Part shown: one piece after another, positions 1 to 10,885 of the stretch
Numbering within the stretch: position 1 is the stretch's first letter
How the letters are laid out: each line of letters starts with the position of its first letter
Assembly: GCF_000699445.3 (NCBI RefSeq)
Contig: NC_067198.1
Span: 30,817,536 to 30,881,535, forward strand
DNA: 64,000 nt
Direction: 5' to 3'
DNA from: Schistosoma haematobium
Lineage: Eukaryota > Platyhelminthes > Trematoda > Strigeidida > Schistosomatidae
Position numbers and translations under genes: made by a program
Notes under the pieces: generated by a model
Seen by the model: the letters and a program-made list of their open reading frames with translations, nothing else
Database searches by the model: none
Told to the model about the DNA's origin: nothing

Positions 1-166
1 CGGGCAGACGCAATATCGTGCCGTATACTATTTCAGCGGAGGAACATTGTATATCTGCCTTCAAGCTCGTTCGAATACCTAAGAGGACGAGCGATAAGGT
101 TTCGTACCAGTCGTCGTTCTCGTGTGCTCGTAGAGCACTTTTAAGTTGGCAATGAAACCGTTCAAC
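1..166 (-). pseudogene. Integrase fragment of a further array unit, cut by the window edge
   Basis: Positions 1-166 match 2077-2242, the upstream end of the integrase fragment, so at least one more unit lies to the left. The rest of the frame is outside the window. Confidence 0.85.
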
Positions 167-497
167 TTAACCATTTGATACTGGGAGGTAGACGTTAATG
201 CGTATGCGTATGCATTCCGTACCAAGCAGCCGGGTCAGCGAGGAGAATAAATAATAGGGGAAAATTTCTCGAATAAAGCGTGGAATTCATCGTCACGCGA
301 ATAAAAAGTAACAAGGATTCGGTACACATACATGTGAGTCTATTATATTAATACTATTCTTATCGTTATCCGTCATGTCGAGTATATTATATATTAAATA
401 TGAAAATATACGACAGACGTGGATAGATAAATCATAGACTCACCGAATTGGCTTCTTTGGAAGATTTGACCAGAAGCAGAGGCGTGTTTCAAAATAC

Positions 498-506
498 GGG
501 TCACCA
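498..506 (-). promoter_or_regulatory. Primer binding site, tRNA-Trp type (repeated at 2574, 4651, 6730)
   Basis: The minus strand reads TGGTGACCC two bases after the LTR end, complementary to the 3' end of tRNA-Trp. CsRn1-clade elements such as Boudicca use this primer. The same nine bases follow the LTR in every unit (2574-2582, 4651-4659, 6730-6738). Confidence 0.75.
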
Positions 507-508
507 AT

Positions 509-915
509 TGTAGCGTGGCGTCGAGTTGGGATTAACTATGAACACCGCTACCAAGAAACACGTGCCAAATAAATCAGAAGGCGAGGGTTGAACGTAACCA
601 AAGAAAACCATAAAATTTACGAGAAGTCAATTATCAGAAGGCAATTAATGGACCAAGTCGAGTTATATTTGCTGGCGATCTCGTGGCATCGAAAGGATAC
701 CGAGATCGTGCCAGGATACAACCTTGGTTACAGAAGGTAACCGAATTCGCGCGAAGTTACAATCGAAGTGTCAGTATAAGAATGGAAGCACAAAATAGCT
801 GTCATTAGCACAGTCAAACAAAAGCACATTAAAACAAACACTGGTACAGTTGGTTATAATAATAATTGTTTTTATTAAACCAGTCGTGTTCTCGTGATAA
901 ATGTGAGTCACTACA
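509..915 (-). repeat. LTR copy 1 (407 bp)
   Basis: On the minus strand it starts TGTAGTGACTC and ends GCTACA. It is followed after two bases by the primer binding site at 498-506. It reads the same by eye as the LTRs at 2585, 4662 and 6741, which implies very recent amplification or gene conversion. A run with AATAAA lies within it on the minus strand, as expected for an LTR poly(A) signal. Confidence 0.9.
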
Positions 916-927
916 GGAGCCCCCGCT
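916..927 (-). promoter_or_regulatory. Purine-rich tract before the 3' LTR (repeated at 2992 and 5069)
   Basis: The minus strand reads AGCGGGGGCTCC directly before the TGTAG start of the LTR, the expected place for the plus-strand priming tract. It is present at all three inner LTR junctions and absent at the outer LTR edge, 7147. Confidence 0.6.
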
Positions 928-1471
928 AGAAAGGGTTTACACTTTCGATAAATAGCGGTTTGAATCGTGGGACTGATCGGCTTACGAGCGATTGTAGGAC
1001 GGAAGAATTGGCGAACAGGAAAGCGATCGTTGATCGTCGAGTTGCCAACGAAGGTCGTTTTCGGAGAACGGTACCAGGAGCGATGTGTTGTATTTATTGC
1101 TTGAGTTGGCATGCTACACCAGAGTGGTTTGTATCCAGAATCTGAAGAGGGCGTTCGTAGGAGTGCGCACCAGAAACGCTGCAGACGTAGGACGAAACCA
1201 CGTTGAGCCGATGAACCAGAAGCGACCATAACGACCGAGTTCGAGACCAAGCGTATGCCAAGCATTCGAAACCAATATATCGACTGAGTGCGTTGACAAG
1301 AGCGTGGGTGGCCAATCCAGCTTTCGCCAAAGTTGACTGAAGTCGACGGAACCAAACGGAGATGGTCGAGGCGTGGGCTCAGGAAACAAAAAGAAAATCA
1401 AAAAAGAGAAGAGTGTAGCATGCAAGTAGCATAGGAATATTCCTACACCGTATCGGTTGTCGACTGTGCGA

Positions 1472-2242
1472 CTAGTCGAGGAAGCGTACGGGTAAACGTA
1501 CTCGGCGACCGGAACGTGAGACGGCAGTCTCGTTCGCATCGCGTGAGCCTGCAATCTCATCCGAAGTCAAGGGCGGCGTGGTCTGCTGATCTGGACGTGA
1601 GACTGTCGTCTCGTCCGTAGACGGTGCAGATGACGCGTGCTGTTGACTGGGACGTGAGAGTGAGGTCTCAGGTGTATCTAGCGTGGGACCTGAAGATGGT
1701 TTGAGGATCCCGCTAGTAGGTTTGCTTGGTCTAGCATTGAATCTCAGGTTATCAGATAGGGCACTGTCATCGACGTGTGCTGGTTTGAGACGATCAATGC
1801 TGACGATCTCGACGCGGCCGTGTCGATCAACCTTGAAGGTCTTTTCGTGACGAGCGATCACGCGAAAAGGGCCTTCGTAAGGTTGTTGCAAAGGTTTGCG
1901 TACCGAATCTACTCGTATGAAAACATGTGAACAGGTGGATAACTCTCGAGGGAGAGCGACCTGTCGATGTTGTATTCGAGTTGACACCGGAGGCAGCGTT
2001 CGCATAAATGCAGACAGTCGATGGACGTAGTCTGATTTAGCGAAATTAGGTCTGCTCCGTGATGTGAAGAATTCTCCGGGCAGACGCAATATCGTGCCGT
2101 ATACTATTTCAGCGGAGGAACATTGTATATCTGCCTTCAAGCTCGTTCGAATACCTAAGAGGACGAGCGATAAGGTTTCGTACCAGTCGTCGTTCTCGTG
2201 TGCTCGTAGAGCACTTTTAAGTTGGCAATGAAACCGTTCAAC
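1472..2242 (-). pseudogene. Integrase C-terminal fragment, array unit 1
   Basis: The frame opens after a nonsense codon that falls inside the conserved NG-VERFH-QLK helix of gypsy integrases (the residue after NG is TAA). It continues through LRAHENDDWYE, the VLLGIRT-LKADI motif and VYGTILRLPGEF. Then come a chromodomain-like GPFRV and a DRLKPAHVD end motif, followed by a Ser/Thr/Pro-rich tail ending RRVRLPVRFLD. The DDE catalytic triad lies upstream of the retained part and is deleted. About 256 residues remain open. A Met-initiated reading does not reflect the real protein start; the apparent start near 2140 is a leucine codon (TTG). This unit reads Ile where the other two read Met after the SSAE residues. 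Confidence 0.85.
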
Positions 2243-2584
2243 TTAACCATTTGATACTGGGAGGTAGACGTTAATGCGTATGCGTATGCATTCCGTACCA
2301 AGCAGCCGGGTCAGCGAGGAGAATAAATAATAGGGGAAAATTTCTCGAATAAAGCGTGGAATTCATCGTCACGCGAATAAAAAGTAACAAGGATTCGGTA
2401 CACATACATGTGAGTCTATTATATTAATACTATTCTTATCGTTATCCGTCATGTCGAGTATATTATATATTAAATATGAAAATATACGACAGACGTGGAT
2501 AGATAAATCATAGACTCACCGAATTGGCTTCTTTGGAAGATTTGACCAGAAGCAGAGGCGTGTTCCAAAATACGGGTCACCAAT

Positions 2585-2991
2585 TGTAGCGTGGCGTCGA
2601 GTTGGGATTAACTATGAACACCGCTACCAAGAAACACGTGCCAAATAAATCAGAAGGCGAGGGTTGAACGTAACCAAAGAAAACCATAAAATTTACGAGA
2701 AGTCAATTATCAGAAGGCAATTAATGGACCAAGTCGAGTTATATTTGCTGGCGATCTCGTGGCATCGAAAGGATACCGAGATCGTGCCAGGATACAACCT
2801 TGGTTACAGAAGGTAACCGAATTCGCGCGAAGTTACAATCGAAGTGTCAGTATAAGAATGGAAGCACAAAATAGCTGTCATTAGCACAGTCAAACAAAAG
2901 CACATTAAAACAAACACTGGTACAGTTGGTTATAATAATAATTGTTTTTATTAAACCAGTCGTGTTCTCGTGATAAATGTGAGTCACTACA
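2585..2991 (-). repeat. LTR copy 2 (407 bp)
   Basis: Same 407-bp sequence and ends as the LTR at 509-915. It serves at once as the 3' LTR of the unit to its right and the 5' LTR of the unit to its left. Confidence 0.9.
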
Positions 2992-3547
2992 GGAGCCCCC
3001 GCTAGAAAGGGTTTACACTTTCGATAAATAGCGGTTTGAATCGTGGGACTGATCGGCTTACGAGCGATTGTAGGACGGAAGAATTGGCGAACAGGAAAGC
3101 GATCGTTGATCGTCGAGTTGCCAACGAAGGTCGTTTTCGGAGAACGGTACCAGGAGCGATGTGTTGTATTTATTGCTTGAGTTGGCATGCTACACCAGAG
3201 TGGTTTGTATCCAGAATCTGAAGAGGGCGTTCGTAGGAGTGCGCACCAGAAACGCTGCAGACGTAGGACGAAACCACGTTGAGCCGATGAACCAGAAGCG
3301 ACCATAACGACCGAGTTCGAGACCAAGCGTATGCCAAGCATTCGAAACCAATATATCGACTGAGTGCGTTGACAAGAGCGTGGGTGGCCAATCCAGCTTT
3401 CGCCAAAGTTGACTGAAGTCGACGGAACCAAACGGAGATGGTCGAGGGCGTGGGCTCAGGAAACAAAAAGAAAATCAAAAAAAGAGAAGTGTAGCATGCA
3501 AGTAGCATAGGAATATTCCTACACCGTATCGGTTGTCGACTGTGCGA

Positions 3548-4318
3548 CTAGTCGAGGAAGCGTACGGGTAAACGTACTCGGCGACCGGAACGTGAGACGG
3601 CAGTCTCGTTCGCATCGCGTGAGCCTGCAATCTCATCCGAAGTCAAGGGCGGCGTGGTCTGCTGATCTGGACGTGAGACTGTCGTCTCGTCCGTAGACGG
3701 TGCAGATGACGCGTGCTGTTGACTGGGACGTGACAGTGAGGTCTCAGGTGTATCTAGCGTGGGACCTGAAGATGGTTTGAGGATCCCGCTAGTAGGTTTG
3801 CTTGGTCTAGCATTGAATCTCAGGTTATCAGATAGGGCACTGTCATCGACGTGTGCTGGTTTGAGACGATCAATGCTGACGATCTCGACGCGGCCGTGTC
3901 GATCAACCTTGAAGGTCTTTTCGTGACGAGCGATCACGCGAAAAGGGCCTTCGTAAGGTTGTTGCAAAGGTTTGCGTACCGAATCTACTCGTATGAAAAC
4001 ATGTGAACAGGTGGATAACTCTCGAGGGAGAGCGACCTGTCGATGTTGTATTCGAGTTGACACCGGAGGCAGCGTTCGCATAAATGCAGACAGTCGATGG
4101 ACGTAGTCTGATTTAGCGAAATTAGGTCTGCTCCGTGATGTGAAGAATTCTCCGGGCAGACGCAATATCGTGCCGTATACCATTTCAGCGGAGGAACATT
4201 GTATATCTGCCTTCAAGCTCGTTCGAATACCTAAGAGGACGAGCGATAAGGTTTCGTACCAGTCGTCGTTCTCGTGTGCTCGTAGAGCACTTTTAAGTTG
4301 GCAATGAAACCGTTCAAC
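3548..4318 (-). pseudogene. Integrase C-terminal fragment, array unit 2
   Basis: Same fragment as at 1472-2242, with the same nonsense codon at its upstream edge and the same missing catalytic core. The copies differ by isolated substitutions only. Conservation of the open frame across three units reflects recent copying and is not evidence of selection. Its product, if any, would lack integration activity. Confidence 0.85.
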
Positions 4319-4346
4319 TTAACCATTTGATACTGGGAGGTAGACG

Positions 4347-4529
4347 TTAATGCGTATGCGTATGCATTCCGTACCAAGCAGCCGGGTCAGCGAGGAGAAT
4401 AAATAATAGGGGAAAATTTCTCGAATAAAGCGTGGAATTCATCGTCACGCGAATAAAAAAGTAACAAGGATTCGGTACACATACATGTGAGTCTATTATA
4501 TTAATACTATTCTTATCGTTATCCGTCAT
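4347..4529 (-). pseudogene. Gag-like start remnant, array unit 2
   Basis: A 60-codon frame starts MTDNDKNS downstream of the primer binding site, where gag normally begins, and stops near a repeated GCATAC run that marks the deletion junction with the integrase fragment. The frame exists only in units with six As (here and 6426-6608). The two leftward units have five As and are shifted. I recognise no gag domain in what remains. Confidence 0.5.
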
Positions 4530-4661
4530 GTCGAGTATATTATATATTAAATATGAAAATATACGACAGACGTGGATAGATAAATCATAGACTCACCGAA
4601 TTGGCTTCTTTGGAAGATTTGACCAGAAGCAGAGGCGTGTTCCAAAATACGGGTCACCAAT

Positions 4662-5068
4662 TGTAGCGTGGCGTCGAGTTGGGATTAACTATGAACACCG
4701 CTACCAAGAAACACGTGCCAAATAAATCAGAAGGCGAGGGTTGAACGTAACCAAAGAAAACCATAAAATTTACGAGAAGTCAATTATCAGAAGGCAATTA
4801 ATGGACCAAGTCGAGTTATATTTGCTGGCGATCTCGTGGCATCGAAAGGATACCGAGATCGTGCCAGGATACAACCTTGGTTACAGAAGGTAACCGAATT
4901 CGCGCGAAGTTACAATCGAAGTGTCAGTATAAGAATGGAAGCACAAAATAGCTGTCATTAGCACAGTCAAACAAAAGCACATTAAAACAAACACTGGTAC
5001 AGTTGGTTATAATAATAATTGTTTTTATTAAACCAGTCGTGTTCTCGTGATAAATGTGAGTCACTACA
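4662..5068 (-). repeat. LTR copy 3 (407 bp)
   Basis: Same length and ends as the other three LTRs and shared between two neighbouring units. No target-site duplication separates the units, which argues against independent insertions. Confidence 0.9.
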
Positions 5069-5626
5069 GGAGCCCCCGCTAGAAAGGGTTTACACTTTCG
5101 ATAAATAGCGGTTTGAATCGTGGGACTGATCGGCTTACGAGCGATTGTAGGACGGAAGAATTGGCGAACAGGAAAGCGATCGTTGGTCGTCGAGTTGCCA
5201 ACGAAGGTCGTTTTCGGAGAACGGTACCAGGAGCGATGTGTTGTATTTATTGCTTGAGTTGGCATGCTACACCAGAGTGGTTTGTATCCAGAATCTGAAG
5301 AGGGCGTTCGTAGGAGTGCGCACCAGAAACGCTGCAGACGTAGGACGAAACCACGTTGAGCCGATGAACCAGAAGCGACCATAACGACCGAGTTCGAGAC
5401 CAAGCGTATGCCAAGCATTCGAAACCAATATATCGACTGAGTGCGTTGACAAGAGCGTGGGTGGCCAATCCAGCTTTCGCCAAAGTTGACTGAAGTCGAC
5501 GGAACCAAACGGAGATGGTCGAGGGCGTGGGCTCAGGAAACAAAAAGAAAATCAAAAAAAGAGAAGAGTGTAGCATGCAAGTAGCATAGGAATATTCCTA
5601 CACCGTATCGGTTGTCGACTGTGCGA

Positions 5627-6397
5627 CTAGTCGAGGAAGCGTACGGGTAAACGTACTCGGCGACCGGAACGTGAGACGGCAGTCTCGTTCGCATCGCGTG
5701 AGCCTGCAATCTCATCCGAAGTCAAGGGCGGCGTGGTCTGCTGATCTGGACGTGAGACTGTCGTCTCGTCCGTAGACGGTGCAGATGACGCGTGCTGTTG
5801 ACTGGGACGTGACAGTGAGGTCTCAGGTGTATCTAGCGTGGGACCTGAAGATGGTTTGAGGATCCCGCTAGTAGGTTTGCTTGGTCTAGCATTGAATCTC
5901 AGGTTATCAGATAGGGCACTGTCATCGACGTGTGCTGGTTTGAGACGATCAATGCTGACGATCTCGACGCGGCCGTGTCGATCAACCTTGAAGGTCTTTT
6001 CGTGACGAGCGATCACGCGAAAAGGGCCTTCGTAAGGTTGTTGCAAAGGTTTGCGTACCGAATCTACTCGTATGAAAACATGTGAACAGGTGGATAACTC
6101 TCGAGGGAGAGCGACCTGTCGATGTTGTATTCGAGTTGACACCGGAGGCAGCGTTCGCATAAATGCAGACAGTCGATGGACGTAGTCTGATTTAGCGAAA
6201 TTAGGTCTGCTCCGTGATGTGAAGAATTCTCCGGGCAGACGCAATATCGTGCCGTATACCATTTCAGCGGAGGAACATTGTATATCTGCCTTCAAGCTCG
6301 TTCGAATACCTAAGAGGACGAGCGATAAGGTTTCGTACCAGTCGTCGTTCTCGTGTGCTCGTAGAGCACTTTTAAGTTGGCAATGAAACCGTTCAAC
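5627..6397 (-). pseudogene. Integrase C-terminal fragment, array unit 3
   Basis: Third copy of the integrase tail, 256 open codons after the TAA at 6398-6400. It ends 559 bp before the next LTR. That gap holds several overlapping open frames on the minus strand that look like frame shadows of a non-coding 3' region. A genuine small third frame cannot be excluded. Confidence 0.85.
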
Positions 6398-6425
6398 TTA
6401 ACCATTTGATACTGGGAGGTAGACG

Positions 6426-6608
6426 TTAATGCGTATGCGTATGCATTCCGTACCAAGCAGCCGGGTCAGCGAGGAGAATAAATAATAGGGGAAAATTTCT
6501 CGAATAAAGCGTGGAATTCATCGTCACGTGAATAAAAAAGTAACAAGGATTCGGTACACATACATGTGAGTCTATTATATTAATACTATTCTTATCGTTA
6601 TCCGTCAT
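6426..6608 (-). pseudogene. Gag-like start remnant, array unit 3
   Basis: Same 60-codon remnant as at 4347-4529 with one Arg-to-His change. It is preceded by a 5' leader of about 130 bp after the primer binding site. The product is too short for a capsid and is probably non-functional. Confidence 0.5.
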
Positions 6609-6740
6609 GTCGAGTATATTATATATTAAATATGAAAATATACGACAGACGTGGATAGATAAATCATAGACTCACCGAATTGGCTTCTTTGAAAGATTTG
6701 ACCAGAAGCAGAGGCGTGTTTCAAAATACGGGTCACCAAT

Positions 6741-7147
6741 TGTAGCGTGGCGTCGAGTTGGGATTAACTATGAACACCGCTACCAAGAAACACGTGCCAA
6801 ATAAATCAGAAGGCGAGGGTTGAACGTAACCAAAGAAAACCATAAAATTTACGAGAAGTCAATTATCAGAAGGCAATTAATGGACCAAGTCGAGTTATAT
6901 TTGCTGGCGATCTCGTGGCATCGAAAGGATACCGAGATCGTGCCAGGATACAACCTTGGTTACAGAAGGTAACCGAATTCGCGCGAAGTTACAATCGAAG
7001 TGTCAGTATAAGAATGGAAGCACAAAATAGCTGTCATTAGCACAGTCAAACAAAAGCACATTAAAACAAACACTGGTACAGTTGGTTATAATAATAATTG
7101 TTTTTATTAAACCAGTCGTGTTCTCGTGATAAATGTGAGTCACTACA
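6741..7147 (-). repeat. LTR copy 4, outer 5' LTR of the array
   Basis: Same 407-bp LTR. Homology to the other units stops exactly at 7147, where all inner copies continue into the purine tract and the next internal region but this one passes into unrelated DNA starting ACGTA. This is therefore the true outer edge. A matching 4-5 bp target-site duplication should lie left of the window. Confidence 0.9.
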
Positions 7148-10100
7148 ACGTAATAATGTCCATTTAAATTTATGATGAAATATAGAACGGTCTTTTTACC
7201 CAATTACTTTGTTTTGTTTTCAAACGGGCAAGGGCGCGTATCTATCGCACCTAATAAGCTGTTCATCAATCGAAACCTTAGTTTGGATCTTACAGTATAT
7301 GCTTCACGTTTCATTAAATTTATAAAACAGAAAAGCTGTTTCATTTTTTTCACTGTTTCTTGTGACCGGTTTTCAGGCAGTTGCTATAACAGCCTTTATT
7401 GTAGAAAGATTTTTTATCAGAAGTATGAAAAAGGAAGTGCTCTGACGTTACTTTCTGGATACATAATTTAGACACTGTATTAGGATAATTTATTCAACAT
7501 TGACATAGGTGAATTTTCGACATTAATTCTTTTATTTTAATTATTTACACCAAATTGTTAGGATCACTGATGCTATGTGTTAAAGAGCTGCGTTGATCAA
7601 ACTTGTTGATATCCATTATTTTAGGAGAGATAATCGGTGAAACAGCCGAGGAATAGTGTTGTTAACCACTCACAAACGGATTAGTGTCTCATATTTAGAT
7701 ATTTGGAAACTTCTAAGACTTCACTTCGACTTGAGAGGCAAAGATCATTGATAACAACATCCAGCTTGAGGTCCCCAAAACATTTAAGGTGATGGTACAA
7801 TGCAGTACAACCATGATAGAATATTAGTTGTAGTAGTGTAATTTAACTTAAATTCTATATTTTATAACATCAATTTGTTTATGACAAGAAAAATAACGGA
7901 AACAGCGCAAGTCACCAAAAGTTTTCGAATATATCCCATGAAACATAATGTATATTTTCATATTCTTCTGATTCTTTCGCCTAAGAAGCATATATTTACT
8001 TACTTGGCCTTTCTTATTTTGATAAACTATTGGTCTTGGGTTTTGTGCCTACTCGAAAAGTGTATGAGGGAAGTATGAATCAACTTTTAAAAAGTTTATT
8101 TTAGGTGAATAATTAGTGGACTTAAACTAATGTAATAGGGAATTTCGTAAATTTATATTACGTATCAAGCAGGCCAAGCACATTGCAGTGGTAAATCCCA
8201 AAAACAAATAGCTCTGTAAGTCTTCGATATCGGATGCTGACCATACTAATTCTAATGGATTCACTTAGCTGAAGGCGCTCGGTCATGCATCCTCACCAGA
8301 TCAGGAGTAGGAACGCCGTGCTCAACATTCCCTGCAATCGCTAGTCAGATGATCCTCGATGTATTGATAGCCTATCAAATATATCTTCGAACCTCCTCGT
8401 TTCTGTCTTTTGATTTCACTTAGTGGATACGATTCATATTAAGTGTTGCTGGTTAAAGCGTTGTCAAAGTCCAAATACCTGTGGCATCTTCAACATCTTA
8501 AGAAGCACTGAAATATTACTACATGTAAGCATTATATACAGGGGCTTTAAATATGAGTTTTTAAGTAGAAACCATTTATGACAATGCTATGCCTCATCTT
8601 CCGTGGTAGATTGAAAATCTTACAACTAACTGTGACAATGTTTTTATAGAGGCTAATGTTAATGTGCATTCATTTGATGGTGATTAAAAGCCCGTAGTAA
8701 AATTACATACTGTGTATTGGTGAAAAGTTCTTTGGAACGACTATCACTAACAACGTAATTATATAATACTGTCAGTTAAATTAGTTAGACTAACGTATCT
8801 CATTTGATTTAAGACGTCTAGGACGAAATGACAGTTGGCAATATTTAAGGCGGTTGTATCTCCATCTACGATTCTCTTATTAACAAAAAGAGAAAATATT
8901 GGAAGTAATGCCGCAGAATAATTTATAGTCTTACTTTTTTCAGAAAAGGAGCTTTGTATAAATCAAGATATCAACGGGATCACATGTAGTGCACTTTGTT
9001 CAGTGACACGATTTACAATGCGCATGGCTTCCATGGTCATTAAAAACTACAAAGTAGGACGTAGACGTTAATCTTCACGGCACAGAATGACTAGCTTGAC
9101 GAGAGTAGTAATGAACACCATAGGGAATCATGACGCACAACCTTATGGCCTTCTTCGAAAACCAGAGCCTGAGGTAAAGTAGATTGTGAGGCTTTAGAGA
9201 CGGTTGAATGTGTATTATAGTTGCTCATAAACGATATAGTCTACATGGACTAAAGCAAAGCCCTTGACATAGCTAACCAAACTATGTTTTTGGCGTTTGA
9301 TGAATAATCTTTGTTGATGAGCTTGCAGGTATCTTTTCATTTGAATTTTAAGTCAAATTTTTACAAAGAAAGATTTATTTTCAGTTATAATGAGGTGTAA
9401 TGAATCTGTTTGATCTTTACGAAAATGATTCCAGTAATAGTGCATCCAATGTCACCCATTTTGGTTATGATATTTCGTAAGCTTAATGAAATTACAACTG
9501 TTTATTCTGATCTGTTTCCAAACTTAGAGGACTTTTTAAAAAGTCGTCGACATCATTCTGGTGGTGGTCGCACTCTCTTCATTGTAGCTACTTTTACCAA
9601 ATTATTTCTGTAATAACGTCCTCCAAAGTAGCCCTAGGGTCTTGACACAAAGAATGGTTAATCCGCGTTAGGTGCTGATCGCGAGGTGTGAATTCAGAGT
9701 TTCTGTTTCAGCGCACCACACTTATGTTCTCGAGTAGGCACCTAATTATTCCAGATAGATGATCTACGTTACCGATCTGTAATGTCATTCAATATGCCAA
9801 AAAGAGGAACAGTTTGAGATGTTCTGGAAAATCATTTTCTGAGTATATATTATGTTCAATACAGACATATTTATACTAGGCTCAGAATTGTGTATTGAGA
9901 ACAGAAGACCTAAAGAGAACAGAATCTAAAATGCGTTCCGTTGAGTACATGACCTCACACGAAGAGATAGTGGTATCCGTTAAAGTGCACACTATCAAGA
10001 GGAACATTGAATGCTCTTTATACTACTCTGTTCGCTAGGGTCAATATACAGAACGAAAAAACTGTGTTCAGAGACTATACTTTCCTCTCAATTAAGCATG

Positions 10101-10328
10101 TATCTCGACTCGGTATAACGTTACTCGTGCGTCATTGTTTTTGAATATCGTTTAGGCGGGGGACTTTATTATCCATCCTTATTTATTTGAACGTTGTTTA
10201 AACTTTGAACTCGTGATTCAAATCTCTATGTTACGCCGCGACAAACGACTTTTACGCCACACGTAAGGTCGTCTAGTTTAGGGTAAGAGACGGATCGCCC
10301 TGAAATTTATGTTCAAGAGAATTAACTG
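7148..10328. other. AT-rich flank between the LTR array and the REEP gene
   Basis: I find no protein homology, RNA gene or clear mobile element here. Small open frames (for example 7172-7471 plus) have no recognisable motif. Two patches with higher GC, about 8190-8480 and 9610-9740, may be old repeats. The REEP promoter must lie in the right-hand part, but I see no core promoter I would call. Confidence 0.5.
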
Positions 10329-10885
10329 ATGTTGCCAGCGTTTGTCGCCAGGCTCATTATGTAAGCTCTCCATGTCACTCCCTCATATATAGAACTGTTT
10401 TCGGAGTTATGCACCCCTCTTATAGAACTTATAAAGCGATTAAAAGGAAAGATTATCAGGAAGTGGTATGAAAGTCGTATTTCTTTCCAAACTTTTATGA
10501 ACTTTATAGGTGACACTTGGCATGTACTGGGTAGTGTTCAGCATGTATATAACTTTGGAGCTAGTGACGGATATTTTACTCCAGTGGTATATTTTTCCTA
10601 AGTATTGGTTATTTCTAGGCTGCCTTTTTATTACGAAGCGAAGACTCTATTCGTCATATGGCTTGTCACACCAGCCACTTCTGGGTATAGTTTTATATAC
10701 CGAAAAGTGATCCACCCAGAGCTTACGAAGAGAGAAACCGTATGTTCTTCAAAATGTACTCACTTTTTCAGGAAATTGACGAGGCCATAAACAGAGCAAA
10801 AGAAAAAGGATATTCGAAAGTCGTGGAGTTTGGTGCCAAAGGACTAAATTATGCTGCGAAGGCTGTTCTTTCCGGTGCACTGTTG
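10329..10885 (+). CDS. REEP: REEP exons 1-5, the reticulon-homology membrane core, with four micro-introns
   Basis: Introns 10361-10392 (32 bp), 10466-10509 (44 bp), 10587-10618 (32 bp) and 10740-10771 (32 bp) all begin GT and end AG, and each removal restores the REEP frame exactly. For example, TG joined to G makes the conserved Trp61 before LPFYYE. Residues 1-139 lie here and hold the paired hydrophobic hairpins (about 1-17, 36-61 and 70-88). Exon 5 ends at the GTTTGT donor after Leu139. Without splicing the exons are split among short frames, so ordinary frame scanning misses the gene. Confidence 0.92.

Larger units (their letters stand above)
1..7147 (-). mobile_element. Tandem array of an internally deleted Ty3/gypsy (CsRn1/Boudicca-like) LTR retrotransposon
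   Basis: The same sequence recurs with a period of 2076, 2076 and 2079 bp (unit landmarks at 1, 2077, 4153 and 6232). Read on the minus strand each unit is LTR, primer binding site, a short gag-like start, an integrase C-terminus, a 3' region, a purine-rich tract and the next LTR. Neighbouring units share one LTR. Protease, reverse transcriptase, RNase H and the integrase catalytic core are missing from every unit, and the deletion is the same in all, so it predates amplification. Copies are nearly identical: differences are isolated substitutions and an A5/A6 run length (near 306, 2383, 4456, 6534). The array ends on the right at the LTR edge, 7147, and leaves the window on the left. The tRNA-Trp-type primer site and LTR ends TGTAG...CTACA fit the CsRn1 clade known from flukes. 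An assembly collapse or expansion is possible at this identity. Confidence 0.9.

Noticed and set aside
960..1145. 61-codon plus-strand frames repeated at 960, 3036 and 5113
   Set aside because: Antisense shadows of the LTR-element 3' region, present only because the unit is repeated.
771..1355. 194-codon minus-strand frame in each array unit, overlapping the LTR, as an envelope-like or third gene
   Set aside because: Three overlapping frames are open in the same stretch, it runs into the LTR, and no domain or signal peptide is visible. Its conservation follows from recent duplication.
1..7147. CRISPR or a satellite DNA array
   Set aside because: The 2.08-kb repeat contains LTR, primer site and integrase sequence in retroelement order, so it is a tandem retrotransposon.
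7172..7471. 99-codon frame beside the array as a host gene
   Set aside because: No motif, no splice context and low-complexity AT-rich codons.
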